Source: Clostridiales bacterium (GTDB taxonomy: Bacteria > Bacillota > Clostridia > Christensenellales > Aristaeellaceae). From it: DNA of 64,000 bases. The translations under genes and the position numbers were made by a program. This document shows positions 48,990-59,519 of this stretch, piece after piece. Position 1 is the first letter of the stretch. Each line of letters starts with the position of its first letter. The stretch spans positions 1 through 64,000 of the forward strand of contig SVGT01000002.1 in NCBI GenBank assembly GCA_015056175.1, in the 5' to 3' direction. Under the pieces are notes generated by a model, which worked only from the letters and a program-made list of their open reading frames with translations, had not been told where the DNA came from and did no database searches.

Positions 48990-50147
48990 TTACTGCACGC
49001 CGAAGGTCAGCGTTTCGGCAAAGATCTCCACCGTCTTGTTCACATAAGCGGTGAAGTCTTCGGTCATCACCATATCCGCCACGGTGAAGGTGGCGTTGAC
49101 CATCTTGGTGCCGTTTACGGCATAGAGCACCACGATGGTCATATCCGTATTGGCGGCGTTCACCTGCAGCGCCTGGGTCACATACTCCCTGCCGCCGGGG
49201 GTGGTATAGATGCTGCCCTCATCCAGCATGGTAAGACCGGGATAGATAGCCTTGTACTGCTGGATAAACTGGGGGCAGAGCACGCTGAGCACCAGTTCGT
49301 TATTCAGCTGCACGCTCACGTCCTGGAGCACCGCGTTCATGTTGAAGGCGCCACTTCCGTAGAGCACCATGACCATATCGGTCCCGCGCACCTGCTCGAT
49401 ATTCTGCTGAATGACAGAGGTATCCATGCCCTCCATGGCATAGCTTTCGTCCGTCATGCCGTCCAGGATCTCCTGCACGTTCGCATCGGAAAGCAGGATC
49501 ATGTCCGCAGGATAGGAGAAGGAATAGCTGCCGTCGCGATGGGTGTAGGACAAGGTTTCCATCCCCGGATCAAAGACAAAATCCGCAGCCGCTTCGGGAG
49601 CCGCAGCCTCGCTTACGTCCGCCGCTTGCTGAACGCCAAAGGTCGCAAGCACCTGCTCTACTTCGGCAGCGCAATTTGCAGCGTCCGTTTCCATCAGCTC
49701 CTTGGAAAAGGTCATGCCCATCATGATCATATCGGCGCCGTAGAGGTAGTAGTACAGCTCCATGACCACGGGCGTGCCTTCAATTTCCATTTCCAGCACC
49801 TGCTTGATATATGCCTTTTCGCCCACCGTGACCGCTTCGCCCGAATTGGCAACCACGCAGCCGGGGAACTGGGTTTCGTACTGCGCGCACAGTTCGGGAG
49901 CGGCCACAGAAAGGAAGGTGTCCGTATCAAACGGGAATCCGATGCTGCTGTACTCCATATGCATGACGCAGTCCGTGCCCTTGCTGAAGGTGACGCCGGC
50001 GTCCGTTTCCTCCATCAGCCCATACCCTTCGGGTACGGTAAAGGAAAAGCCCAGCGGGTGGGTGTAGGTTTCCTGCGCCTGCGCAAAACCGCAGCTCAAA
50101 GCAAGCGCCAAAACAAGCAGCAGCGATACGATCTTTTTGAACATCAT
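48990..50147 (-). CDS. Secreted protein with two PsbP-like domains
   Basis: 385 residues from ATG 50147 behind AAGGAGAGA, with a signal peptide (FKKIVSLLLVLALALSCGFAQA). The mature part is an internal duplication. Unit 1 opens YTHPLGFSFTVPEGYGLMEE and unit 2 opens YTHRDGSYSFSYPADMILL, each followed by a strand with a Met-rich DMVMV/DMIMMG motif. They are joined by an Ala/Glu linker near 190. The pattern resembles PsbP/DUF1795-like folds. It has its own promoter and lies upstream of the GH3 gene. Function unknown. Confidence 0.8.
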   Translation of the reverse strand: MMFKKIVSLLLVLALALSCGFAQAQETYTHPLGFSFTVPEGYGLMEETDAGVTFSKGTDCVMHMEYSSIGFPFDTDTFLSVAAPELCAQYETQFPGCVVANSGEAVTVGEKAYIKQVLEMEIEGTPVVMELYYYLYGADMIMMGMTFSKELMETDAANCAAEVEQVLATFGVQQAADVSEAAAPEAAADFVFDPGMETLSYTHRDGSYSFSYPADMILLSDANVQEILDGMTDESYAMEGMDTSVIQQNIEQVRGTDMVMVLYGSGAFNMNAVLQDVSVQLNNELVLSVLCPQFIQQYKAIYPGLTMLDEGSIYTTPGGREYVTQALQVNAANTDMTIVVLYAVNGTKMVNATFTVADMVMTEDFTAYVNKTVEIFAETLTFGVQ

Positions 50148-50178
50148 TCTCTCTCCTTTTTGGTTTTTCGCTGATTTG

Positions 50179-50207
50179 ATTATACACCCGCTACGCCGTT
50201 TTCGCAA
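50179..50207 (-). promoter_or_regulatory. Promoter of the secreted PsbP-like gene
   Basis: Minus strand TTGCGA (50202-50207), 17 bp, TATAAT (50179-50184). The -35 overlaps the end of the nth terminator. Confidence 0.88.
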
Positions 50208-50234
50208 TAAAAAACGCGGGATACCGCTCCCGCG
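50207..50234 (-). terminator. Terminator of folT-nth
   Basis: Seven-bp stem CGCGGGA/TCCCGCG (50228-50234 with 50215-50221), 6-base loop, then TTTTTT on the minus strand. Confidence 0.9.
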
Positions 50235-50245
50235 CAAATCATATT

Positions 50246-50893
50246 TTATTTGGGCTTTCTTTCCGGCTCGCCGCACTGGTAAGCGTCGCACATTTCCCGG
50301 AGGGTGCAGTGTTCGCAGTCCGGCTTCCGGCTGTGGCACACCCTGCGCCCGTGGTAGATGAGACAGTGGTGCATGGTGTTCCAGGTTTCGGGCGGCAGCG
50401 CGGCCATCAGCTGCTGCTCCGTTTTTTCCACCGTGTCCGCCTTCACCAGCCCCAGACGGTTGCTGACGCGGAACACATGGGTATCCACCGCCATGGCGGG
50501 AACATGAAATGCATTTGCCAGCACCACGTTGGCCGTCTTTCTGCCAACGCCGGGAAGGGCGGTCAGTTCCTCCATGGTGGAGGGCACTTCTCCCCCGTGC
50601 TTTTCCGCAATGATTTTGCAGGCGGCCACGATATTTTCCGCCTTGGTGTGAAAGCCGCAGGAGCGCACGTAGGGGTAAAGCACGTCGGCGGTGGTCTTTG
50701 CCATATCGTTTACTGTGGGGAAATCCCTGAACACGGCGGGGGTCACCATATTGACCCGCTTATCCGTGCACTGGGCGGACAGGATGGTGGCCACCAGCGT
50801 TTCGTAGGGGTTGGTAAAATCCAGCTCCGGCTTGGCGTCCGGGTAAAGCGCCCGAAGGGCGTCAAACTGCTTTTGTACCTGCGCGTCCATCAT
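50246..50893 (-). CDS. nth: Endonuclease III
   Basis: 215 residues. DNA N-glycosylase/AP lyase for oxidised pyrimidines. The helix-hairpin-helix LPGVGRKTANVV carries the catalytic lysine; the Asp follows in AVDTHVFR. The 4Fe-4S loop is CHSRKPDCEHCTLREMC (C-x6-C-x2-C-x5-C). The start overlaps the folT stop in ATGA. Confidence 0.97.
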   Translation of the reverse strand: MMDAQVQKQFDALRALYPDAKPELDFTNPYETLVATILSAQCTDKRVNMVTPAVFRDFPTVNDMAKTTADVLYPYVRSCGFHTKAENIVAACKIIAEKHGGEVPSTMEELTALPGVGRKTANVVLANAFHVPAMAVDTHVFRVSNRLGLVKADTVEKTEQQLMAALPPETWNTMHHCLIYHGRRVCHSRKPDCEHCTLREMCDAYQCGEPERKPK

Positions 50894-51399
50894 TTAACCG
50901 CCCTTTCAAAGGTTTTGCGGTAGCGCATAAGCAGATACAGCACCGCAACGTACACGGGATAGGCGATGGCATTGACCGTAAGGCGGGTCAAAACATACTG
51001 CCAGGTGCGCCCGTAGCCCATCACATACGCCCACAGGGTGTTGAAAAAGGAGTAGCAGACCACGGATACCAGCAATTGTCCCAGCGCGATGCGGAAAAAT
51101 TTGGCGTCCTGCTTATGCAGCGTCAGCCCGTAAAACAGACCGCTGAGCACGGCGCTGAGCGTATAGCCGGGAAAAAATTCCACCCCGGCAAGGATTGCGC
51201 CCACCACGTCCGCAACGCCGCTTACCACCATGGCGTTTACCGGGCCAAACAGCATGCCCGCCAAGGCCACCGGCACAAAGCCAAAGGACAATTCCAGCAC
51301 CTTGGGCACGATGGGAAATTTGCAGACCTCCGCCATGATGATGTTCAGCGCCACCAGCATGCCCATGGCCGCCAGTTTTTTGACCCTGGATGCGTTCAT
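50890..51399 (-). CDS. folT: ECF transporter S component, folate type
   Basis: 169 residues, six hydrophobic segments. The ECF S-component motif near the start (AAMGMLVALNIIMAEVCKFP) and the FVPVALAGMLFGPVNAMVVSGVADVVG segment fit the folate-specific FolT group. It provides substrate specificity and needs the EcfAA'T energising module, which is not in this window. ATG 51399 follows GAGGAGGG. I see no THF riboswitch in the short leader. Confidence 0.85.
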   Translation of the reverse strand: MNASRVKKLAAMGMLVALNIIMAEVCKFPIVPKVLELSFGFVPVALAGMLFGPVNAMVVSGVADVVGAILAGVEFFPGYTLSAVLSGLFYGLTLHKQDAKFFRIALGQLLVSVVCYSFFNTLWAYVMGYGRTWQYVLTRLTVNAIAYPVYVAVLYLLMRYRKTFERAVK

Positions 51400-51438
51400 C
51401 CCGTTTCCCTCCTCTGCGTATCGGAAAAATTCCCCTAC

Positions 51439-51467
51439 ATTTTAGCAAGCGCATGATGAAAAAGCAA
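51439..51467 (-). promoter_or_regulatory. Promoter of folT-nth
   Basis: Minus strand TTGCTT (51462-51467), 17 bp, TAAAAT (51439-51444) with TGC before the -10. Confidence 0.8.
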
Positions 51468-51488
51468 GCCATGTACACGAAAAAGCCA

Positions 51489-51517
51489 TTGCGATAAGCA
51501 AAATGCCGTGCTATAAT
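51489..51517 (+). promoter_or_regulatory. Promoter of mscL
   Basis: TTGCGA (51489-51494), 17 bp, TATAAT (51512-51517) with TGC extended -10. Confidence 0.9.
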
Positions 51518-51570
51518 GAAACAAATCAAGCAGGTTTGATCATGCTTGCACTACGAAAGGGGATTTTTCC

Positions 51571-52029
51571 GTGAAAAAGTTTTTTGACGAGTTCAAGAAG
51601 TTTGCCTTCAAGGGCAACGTGCTGGACATGGCCGTCGGCGTCCTGATCGCCACCGCCTTCAACAAGATCGTTTCCTCTCTGGTGAACGATGTGTGCATGC
51701 CCGTGCTCTCCCTGCTCACCGGCGGCGTCAGCGTGGATGCGCTGTTTGTGGCCCTGGGCGAAGGCACCTTTGAAACCGCAGCCGCCGCCAACGAAGCCGG
51801 CGTTGCGACCCTGAACTACGGCTTGTTCCTGCAGAACATCATCGACTTCCTGCTCATCGCGCTGAGCGTGTTTGTGTTTGTGAAGGTGGTCAACTCCCTC
51901 AAGAAGAAGGAAGAGCCCGCCGCTCCCGCTCCCGCCCCCCGCACCTGCCCCTTCTGCTGCCAGGTGATCGCCGACGCCGCCGTCAAGTGCCACCACTGCG
52001 GCAGCGATCTGCCCGCCGAGGAAAAGTAA
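51571..52029 (+). CDS. mscL: Large-conductance mechanosensitive channel with C-terminal zinc ribbon
   Basis: 152 residues starting at GTG 51571 behind GAAAGGGG. The N-terminal helix (KKFFDEFKKFAFKGNVLDMAV) and pore helix GVLIATAFNKIVSSLVNDV are standard MscL, and the second helix ends in FVFVKVVNSLKKKE. Instead of the usual short helical bundle, an Ala/Pro linker leads to a rubredoxin-like zinc ribbon with CPFC and CHHCG pairs. Channels with ribbons are known in some Bacillota, but the ribbon's job (assembly, gating or metal sensing) is unclear. It is monocistronic. Confidence 0.94.
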   Translation: MKKFFDEFKKFAFKGNVLDMAVGVLIATAFNKIVSSLVNDVCMPVLSLLTGGVSVDALFVALGEGTFETAAAANEAGVATLNYGLFLQNIIDFLLIALSVFVFVKVVNSLKKKEEPAAPAPAPRTCPFCCQVIADAAVKCHHCGSDLPAEEK

Positions 52030-52051
52030 TTTTCCCCCGTCAAAATCACAT

Positions 52052-52076
52052 CCCGCCCCTACCCGGGCGGGTTTTT
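52052..52076 (+). terminator. Terminator after mscL
   Basis: Seven-bp stem CCCGCCC/GGGCGGG (52052-52058 with 52065-52071) and five T. Confidence 0.93.
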
Positions 52077-52114
52077 CACAGCTATCCCCTATTTGATACC
52101 GATACGAGGACCTT

Positions 52115-53140
52115 ATGAAGACCAGTGATTTTTTCTATTATCTCCCGGAAGAGCTCATCGCCCAGACCCCCATGGAGCCCCGCGATATGGCCCGCATGCT
52201 GGTGATCGACCGCCAAACGGGCAAGCGCACCCATCAGGTGTTCCGCGATTTTCCCGACTTTTTTAACGAGAAGGACGTGCTGGTGATCAACCAGACCCGC
52301 GTGATCCCAGCCAGGCTTCTGGGCGTCAAGGAGGAAACGGGCGTGCCGGTTGAGGTGCTGCTGCTCCGCCGCATCGACAAGGACCATTGGGAAACCCTGG
52401 TGCGCCCGGGCAGACGGCTTAAAAAGGGCGTTACCGTGTCCTTTGGCGACGGCAAATTGCGCTGCGAGATTGGCGATACCACCCTGGCCGGCGGCCGCGT
52501 GGTGCGCTTTATGTACGAGGGCGTGTTTGAAGCGCTGCTGGACGAGCTTGGCGAAATGCCCCTGCCCCCCTACATCCACGAAAAGCTGGAAAACCCGGAT
52601 ATGTACCAGACGGTGTACGCCAAACAGGCAGGCTCTGCCGCAGCGCCCACCGCAGGGCTACATTTTACGGACGAGGTGCTCTCCCGCCTTCGGGAAAAGG
52701 GCGTCAAAATCGTCCCCGTGCTTTTGCACGTAGGGCTGGGCACCTTCCGCCCCGTGAAGGAAGAAAACGTGGAAAACCACGTGATGCACGAGGAATACTA
52801 CGAGGTGACGGAGGAAGCCGCACGCGCGATCAACGAAGCGCGCAAAGCTGGCGGGCGCATCGTGTGCGCCGGCACCACCACCGTGCGCACGCTGGAAACG
52901 GCGGCGGACGATGCGGGCGTCATCCATCCCGGCGGCGGCATGACCAATATCTTCATCAAGCCCGGCGTGCGCTTCAAGGCGACAGACGTGATCATGACCA
53001 ATTTCCACCTGCCGGAAAGCACGCTTTTGATGCTGGTTTCCGCCTTCATGGGCCGGGATGAGGCGCTGGACGCCTACAACGAGGCCGTGAAGGAAAAATA
53101 CCGCTTCTTTTCCTTTGGCGACTGTATGCTGATTCTCTGA
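52115..53140 (+). CDS. queA: S-adenosylmethionine:tRNA ribosyltransferase-isomerase
   Basis: 341 residues. Converts preQ1-tRNA to epoxyqueuosine-tRNA using the ribosyl part of SAM. The N-terminal FFYYLPEELIAQTPMEPRD, NQTRVIPARL and later AAPTAGLHFT and TNFHLPESTLLMLVSA are family hallmarks. ATG 52115 follows CGAGGACC. It is the first gene of queA-psuK-HAD/Tmk-mnmA. The preQ1 synthesis genes are not in the window. Confidence 0.97.
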   Translation: MKTSDFFYYLPEELIAQTPMEPRDMARMLVIDRQTGKRTHQVFRDFPDFFNEKDVLVINQTRVIPARLLGVKEETGVPVEVLLLRRIDKDHWETLVRPGRRLKKGVTVSFGDGKLRCEIGDTTLAGGRVVRFMYEGVFEALLDELGEMPLPPYIHEKLENPDMYQTVYAKQAGSAAAPTAGLHFTDEVLSRLREKGVKIVPVLLHVGLGTFRPVKEENVENHVMHEEYYEVTEEAARAINEARKAGGRIVCAGTTTVRTLETAADDAGVIHPGGGMTNIFIKPGVRFKATDVIMTNFHLPESTLLMLVSAFMGRDEALDAYNEAVKEKYRFFSFGDCMLIL

Positions 53141-53157
53141 TGCAAGGAGGCTTTGCC

Positions 53158-54012
53158 ATGCATATCGGCGTGATCGGCGGGCTGAACCTGGATATTCTGG
53201 GCACGCCCCATGCGCCCCTGTCCCTGCGGGATTCCAACCCGGGCACGGTCACCTTGCGCGCAGGCGGCGTGGGCCACAATATCGGCGCGCAGCTGGGCCG
53301 CATGGGCTACAAAGTGACCATGCTCACGGCGCTTGGCAGCGATCCCCAGTCCGGGGTGCTGATGGATCTGTGCAAAAAGGACGGCATTGATCTAAGCTAC
53401 GCCCTGCACACCCATTGCCCCACCTGCACATATCTGTGCCTGCACGATGAGGGCGGCGATATGTACTGCGCCATCAACGATATGCAGGCGGTGGATCAGC
53501 TGACCCCGGAGCACATAGCGCCCCTGCTCCACGCGCTTGAAAACGCTTCCCTTTGCGTGATGGACTGCAATCTGCCTGAAAGTACCCTCCTCTATTGCGC
53601 AAGGACGCTGAACATGCCCCTGTTTGTGGATCCCGTCAGCGCCTTCAAGGCAGACAAAAGCATCGATGCGCTGCCCTATCTTACCGCCATCAAGCCCAAT
53701 CTCATGGAAGCGCAGAGCATGACGGGGCAAAAAGACCCTGCCGACTGCGCCAAATGGCTTCTTGACAAGGGCGTCAAAAACGTGTTTGTTTCCCTGGGCG
53801 AACAGGGCGTGTATTACGCTTCTCACAGCGACCGGGGCCGGATGCCCGCGCTGCCTCTGCCCGAAAATCTGCCGCTCACCGGCGCGGGAGACAGCCTGTG
53901 CGCCGGCCTCATCGAGGGGCTGCTCCGGGGCCTTGACGCAAAGGAATGCGCCGCCCTTGGCTGCCAAACGGCGCATGATACCCTGATCCTCCTCAATCAA
54001 CCCACCCTGTAA
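53158..54012 (+). CDS. psuK: PfkB-family kinase, probable pseudouridine kinase
   Basis: 284 residues. The N-terminal GGLNLDILG and the DSNPGTVTLRAGGVGHNIG motif are characteristic of PsuK among PfkB kinases, and the ATP/catalytic motif LTGAGDSLCAGLIEG is intact. It would make pseudouridine-5'-phosphate, the substrate of PsuG (36423-37331). I use ATG 53158 behind AAGGAGG, not the upstream ATG that overlaps the queA stop. It is 17 bp after queA and 16 bp before the next gene. Confidence 0.88.
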   Translation: MHIGVIGGLNLDILGTPHAPLSLRDSNPGTVTLRAGGVGHNIGAQLGRMGYKVTMLTALGSDPQSGVLMDLCKKDGIDLSYALHTHCPTCTYLCLHDEGGDMYCAINDMQAVDQLTPEHIAPLLHALENASLCVMDCNLPESTLLYCARTLNMPLFVDPVSAFKADKSIDALPYLTAIKPNLMEAQSMTGQKDPADCAKWLLDKGVKNVFVSLGEQGVYYASHSDRGRMPALPLPENLPLTGAGDSLCAGLIEGLLRGLDAKECAALGCQTAHDTLILLNQPTL

Positions 54013-54028
54013 AGGAGAATGACGCTGT

Positions 54029-56364
<2,336 letters not shown>

Positions 56365-56373
56365 GCAAAAAAG

Positions 56374-56401
56374 AAAACCCGGAGCAATTCCGGGTTTTTT
56401 T
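56374..56401. terminator. Terminator between mnmA and the convergent HAD gene
   Basis: Eight-bp stem AACCCGGA/TCCGGGTT (56376-56383 with 56389-56396), 5-base loop, T-run on the plus strand and A-rich sequence before it. Confidence 0.92.
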
Positions 56402-56404
56402 GTG

Positions 56405-57088
56405 TTACAGAATGTGCAGGATATCGGAAAGGTGATCCACGGTATAGTCGGCGGGGCAGTTTTCGGGCACGGGCAGATGATCGTGGTTGTACCAGACGGT
56501 CTTCATGCCATAGTCCCGTCCGCCCTTGATATCCGCGCTCAGGCTGTCGCCGATGAGCACACAGTTTTCCGGAAGCAAACCGGGCAGGTGCATGAAGCAG
56601 CCGTCAAAAAAGGCTCGGGAGGGCTTGTTGGCGCCCATTTGCTCGGAGGAAAACACCTCCCGGATGTAGGGCATCATGCCCGCCTTTTGCAGCCGCTTCA
56701 CCTGACGGAACTGGCGGGCGTTGCTGGCGGCATAAAGGGGATATTTGCCGTGCAGGTATTGCAGCAGCTCCATGGCGCCCTGCACATGCTCCGCGCCCTC
56801 GCCCACCTGCTGCTGGAACACCTCTTCCATGGCATGTCCCTTGCTTTCATCCATGGAAAGCGCTCGCAAAATGCGCTCGAAGCGCTGCTCGTGCAGCTCC
56901 TCCCGGTTGAGCAGCCCCATTTCCAGTTCCTTCCAGATCTGATTGTTCTCCTTTTCAAACACGGGGTACATATCGTCCCGATACCGTTCCCCCATTTTTT
57001 CCATGGCCGCCCGCAGCGCTACGCGGGCGCATTCGTTGAAATCCAGCAGGGTATTGTCGATATCCAGAAATACGGCTTTGATATCCAT
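56405..57088 (-). CDS. HAD-superfamily hydrolase (YjjG-like)
   Basis: 227 residues. Nucleophile motif FLDIDNTLLDFNE (the DxDNT variant typical of YjjG pyrimidine 5'-nucleotidases), the middle motif AASNAR and the last motif IGDSLSADIKGGRDYG. It probably dephosphorylates a nucleotide monophosphate. I start at ATG 57088, just after the upstream stop and behind CGGAGAG; the longer frame reads into the MerR gene. It follows the MerR/RDD gene by 4 bp. Confidence 0.88.
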   Translation of the reverse strand: MDIKAVFLDIDNTLLDFNECARVALRAAMEKMGERYRDDMYPVFEKENNQIWKELEMGLLNREELHEQRFERILRALSMDESKGHAMEEVFQQQVGEGAEHVQGAMELLQYLHGKYPLYAASNARQFRQVKRLQKAGMMPYIREVFSSEQMGANKPSRAFFDGCFMHLPGLLPENCVLIGDSLSADIKGGRDYGMKTVWYNHDHLPVPENCPADYTVDHLSDILHIL

Positions 57089-57092
57089 CTGC

Positions 57093-58559
57093 TTACTCTC
57101 CGTCTGTTTTTTCCGCCCGGAACACAAGGGCAAAATCCGCGCCCTCCTCCGGGGCAAAGCGCACCTGATCGCCAATTGGCGCCAGGGCGCGCTCGTCAAA
57201 ATCCACGCGGCAGGTGACCTGCACGCCGGAAAGAGACCAATCGTGATCCTGAAAGGCCATGCTCTCCGTCCGCGCATCCATGCGGGGAACGCTGCCGTCC
57301 AGCACACTTAAGTCCGCCAGCGCCAGCACGATCCTGCGCATCTCCTGCCCGTAGCCGTCCGTCAGGCCGCTGATGCGGGTATCCACCTGGAATTCCACCG
57401 CCGTCACGCAGCCGTTTTCCAGCGTGTAGGTGAGCTTGGGCGCGGCCTTATCCATCACGCTGATCACCGCAACGCCGTCCGGCAGGGCGCTTTCACCCAG
57501 GTACGCGCCGCCCTCGCCCAGCATATCCATGGCCAACACGCTTAGATCCCGATTGCCGCTGCGCCTTAAGTCCGCACGCAGGATGTGGTTGTAGTTTTCG
57601 GCAAACTGCGCCAGGGTGATATCGCCCCTGTTGGGCGGCACCAGCTCCTTCAGTTGAGATGCGCGGTGCGCAAGGCCAGAGGAGAGCAAAAGCGCCGCCG
57701 CAAGCGTTGCGGCAAGGGCGTTTTTCCCCTTCGTGCGGGACAAAAACTGCACCTCGTTTTCGTAATCCCAGGGCGTGCAGCGGCGCTCCAGAAGGTGCCT
57801 GCGCGCAAAAAACATGCACAGAAGCTGCACGCCAAACAGGTTCAAGCCCATGCCCCGCAGCAGCACATGACATGCCCTGCGGAAGCTTTCCCCAAGGGAC
57901 ATGTTTGCGCCGCTGTCCCGCGTCACATAAATGCCCAGCAGCCATTTGCCAACCGTTGTGCCAAAAAGGTGCAAAAGCACGGTATCGGAAAGCCACATCA
58001 GCACAAGCGCAAACGCGGCGCTGAGCAGCGGCATATACAGCCCCAGCGCATAATCCAGCAGCAGCGAAGACAGCGCGCCGCACAAAATGAGATCCAGCAT
58101 GCGGGCAAAGAAGCGCTTCCAGGGATGCCCCTCAAAGGGCAGCCGATCGCCCGTCCAGGCAAAAGAAATAGGCGTTTGCTTTTCCGCGCCGTGGGGCTTC
58201 ACAGGCGCATGCAGATAGCTCTCTGCATCAAGCTGTGCAAAATCCGCACCGTCCCGGAGCATCTGCCTTGCCATGTCGATGGCGTTCTTCCGCTCCCCGA
58301 TCTCCCTTTCCAGCTGCGGCACATGGGTTTCCAGCGCCTGCGCAAGGGAAATTTCATTCCGCACCAGTTGGCCGATCACATCCAGCGGCATGTGCATTTC
58401 CCGGAGCAGACGGATGCGCAGAAGCGTATCCACATCCGCCTGGGAATAATCCCGGTAGCCGTTTTCCAGCCGGGTCACGCAGATGAGCCCCTGCTTTTCG
58501 TAAAAACGGATATTGGCCCTGAGCAGGCCGGTTTTTTCCTCCACCTGGCTGATATGCAT
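57093..58559 (-). CDS. Membrane-bound MerR-family regulator with RDD domain
   Basis: 488 residues combining three parts. Residues 1-70 are a MerR winged helix (ISQVEEKTGLLRANIRFYEKQG, GYRDYSQADVDTLLRIRLL), followed by its dimerisation helix to about 115. Residues ~145-275 are an RDD-type membrane domain (FFARMLDLILCGALSSLLLD, TTVGKWLLGIYV). A further helix (about 282-302) leads to a ~185-residue presumably extracellular domain. A one-protein sensor that binds DNA from the membrane is implied. Its own promoter has the 19-bp spacer and dyad of MerR-controlled promoters. ATG 58559 follows AGGGAG. The HAD gene is co-transcribed. The ligand is unknown. Confidence 0.88.
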   Translation of the reverse strand: MHISQVEEKTGLLRANIRFYEKQGLICVTRLENGYRDYSQADVDTLLRIRLLREMHMPLDVIGQLVRNEISLAQALETHVPQLEREIGERKNAIDMARQMLRDGADFAQLDAESYLHAPVKPHGAEKQTPISFAWTGDRLPFEGHPWKRFFARMLDLILCGALSSLLLDYALGLYMPLLSAAFALVLMWLSDTVLLHLFGTTVGKWLLGIYVTRDSGANMSLGESFRRACHVLLRGMGLNLFGVQLLCMFFARRHLLERRCTPWDYENEVQFLSRTKGKNALAATLAAALLLSSGLAHRASQLKELVPPNRGDITLAQFAENYNHILRADLRRSGNRDLSVLAMDMLGEGGAYLGESALPDGVAVISVMDKAAPKLTYTLENGCVTAVEFQVDTRISGLTDGYGQEMRRIVLALADLSVLDGSVPRMDARTESMAFQDHDWSLSGVQVTCRVDFDERALAPIGDQVRFAPEEGADFALVFRAEKTDGE

Positions 58560-58583
58560 TCTGCATTCACTCCCTTCTGCACA

Positions 58584-58614
58584 AGGATAAGGCGTAAAGC
58601 AGCTTTACAGTCAA
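58584..58614 (-). promoter_or_regulatory. MerR-type promoter and operator of the MerR/RDD gene
   Basis: Minus strand TTGACT (58609-58614), a 19-bp spacer and TATCCT (58584-58589). The spacer contains the perfect dyad GTAAAGC-T-GCTTTAC (58594-58608). A 19-20 bp spacer with a central dyad is the classic arrangement that MerR proteins untwist to activate. Confidence 0.8.
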
Positions 58615-58631
58615 GCCCTTTTGCAAAAAAA

Positions 58632-59519
58632 TCAGCGCTTTTGCTCCGATTGTTCCCTGTGCCTGGGCACAAAGCCGGAAAAGACGGTGCGGTTTTCATC
58701 GCTTACCACGGTCAGATCGCCGCCGACGCTGCGCAGCGTTTCCCTGGCGATGTGCAGACCCATGCCCCGTCCCTCGCCCTTCTGGCTGATGCCGGGCTCA
58801 AAGATCAGGTCCAGTATCTCATCCCCGATGCGGGGGCCGTTGTTTTCAACCTCAAAGGAAAAGGCGCGGATATCCTCCCCGACGGACACGCGGATGCAGC
58901 CGTCCTTCTGTCCCTCCAGGGCGTCCATGGCGTTATCGATGAGATTGGAGAGCACCCGGCACATTTCCCATCCGGGGAGGGGCAGATCCTGCCAGCTGCC
59001 GCTGACCTGCACCTGCAAATCCACCCCCCGCTGACGGCTTTCCGCGGTCTTTGCGCGGAGAAGGGCGTTGACAGGCGCGCAGGCCGTTTTCATCTGCCTG
59101 CTCAGGCTCTGGATATCGCCGTACACCTGCTCGATATAGCTGCGCGCCTCCCCGTATTCCTCCATTTCCATGAGGGAATAGACCACCTGCAAATGGTTGA
59201 GGAAATCGTGCCGCTGGGTACGCAGGGCGATGTTGAGCTCATTCATCTGCTCCACCGTTTCGTGGAGGCCGTGCATCTTCACCGTCATGCGGCGCAGCGA
59301 CCAGGCTTCCTTAATGTCCATGGCGGCGCCGAAGGTGCATAGCACGGTGAGGGAAATGACCAGCGTTTCGTTGAGCACGGTGAGATGGGCGCCCGGATCC
59401 AGCAGCAGAAACAGCACCAACCCGATGGCAGACAAGATCTGCACCAGATTGATGATGATGGCGTACAAAGACGCCTTGTTCACGTCCACCCGCTTTTCCA
59501 GCGCCCGCGTAAGCTTCAT
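58632..59519 (-). CDS. Sensor histidine kinase (AgrC/Spo0B-type)
   Basis: 295 residues. Two N-terminal transmembrane helices (about 18-40 and 50-70) with almost no external loop, a coiled linker, then the phospho-acceptor helix RTQRHDFLNHLQVVYSL (His near 104). A GHKL ATPase follows, with NLIDNAMDAL and GRGMGLHIARE. The RHDFxNHLQ box is that of AgrC/CitA/Spo0B-like kinases. No response regulator gene is in the window. Its start overlaps the sigma-factor stop by one base, so it belongs to that operon. Signal unknown. Confidence 0.88.
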   Translation of the reverse strand: MKLTRALEKRVDVNKASLYAIIINLVQILSAIGLVLFLLLDPGAHLTVLNETLVISLTVLCTFGAAMDIKEAWSLRRMTVKMHGLHETVEQMNELNIALRTQRHDFLNHLQVVYSLMEMEEYGEARSYIEQVYGDIQSLSRQMKTACAPVNALLRAKTAESRQRGVDLQVQVSGSWQDLPLPGWEMCRVLSNLIDNAMDALEGQKDGCIRVSVGEDIRAFSFEVENNGPRIGDEILDLIFEPGISQKGEGRGMGLHIARETLRSVGGDLTVVSDENRTVFSGFVPRHREQSEQKR

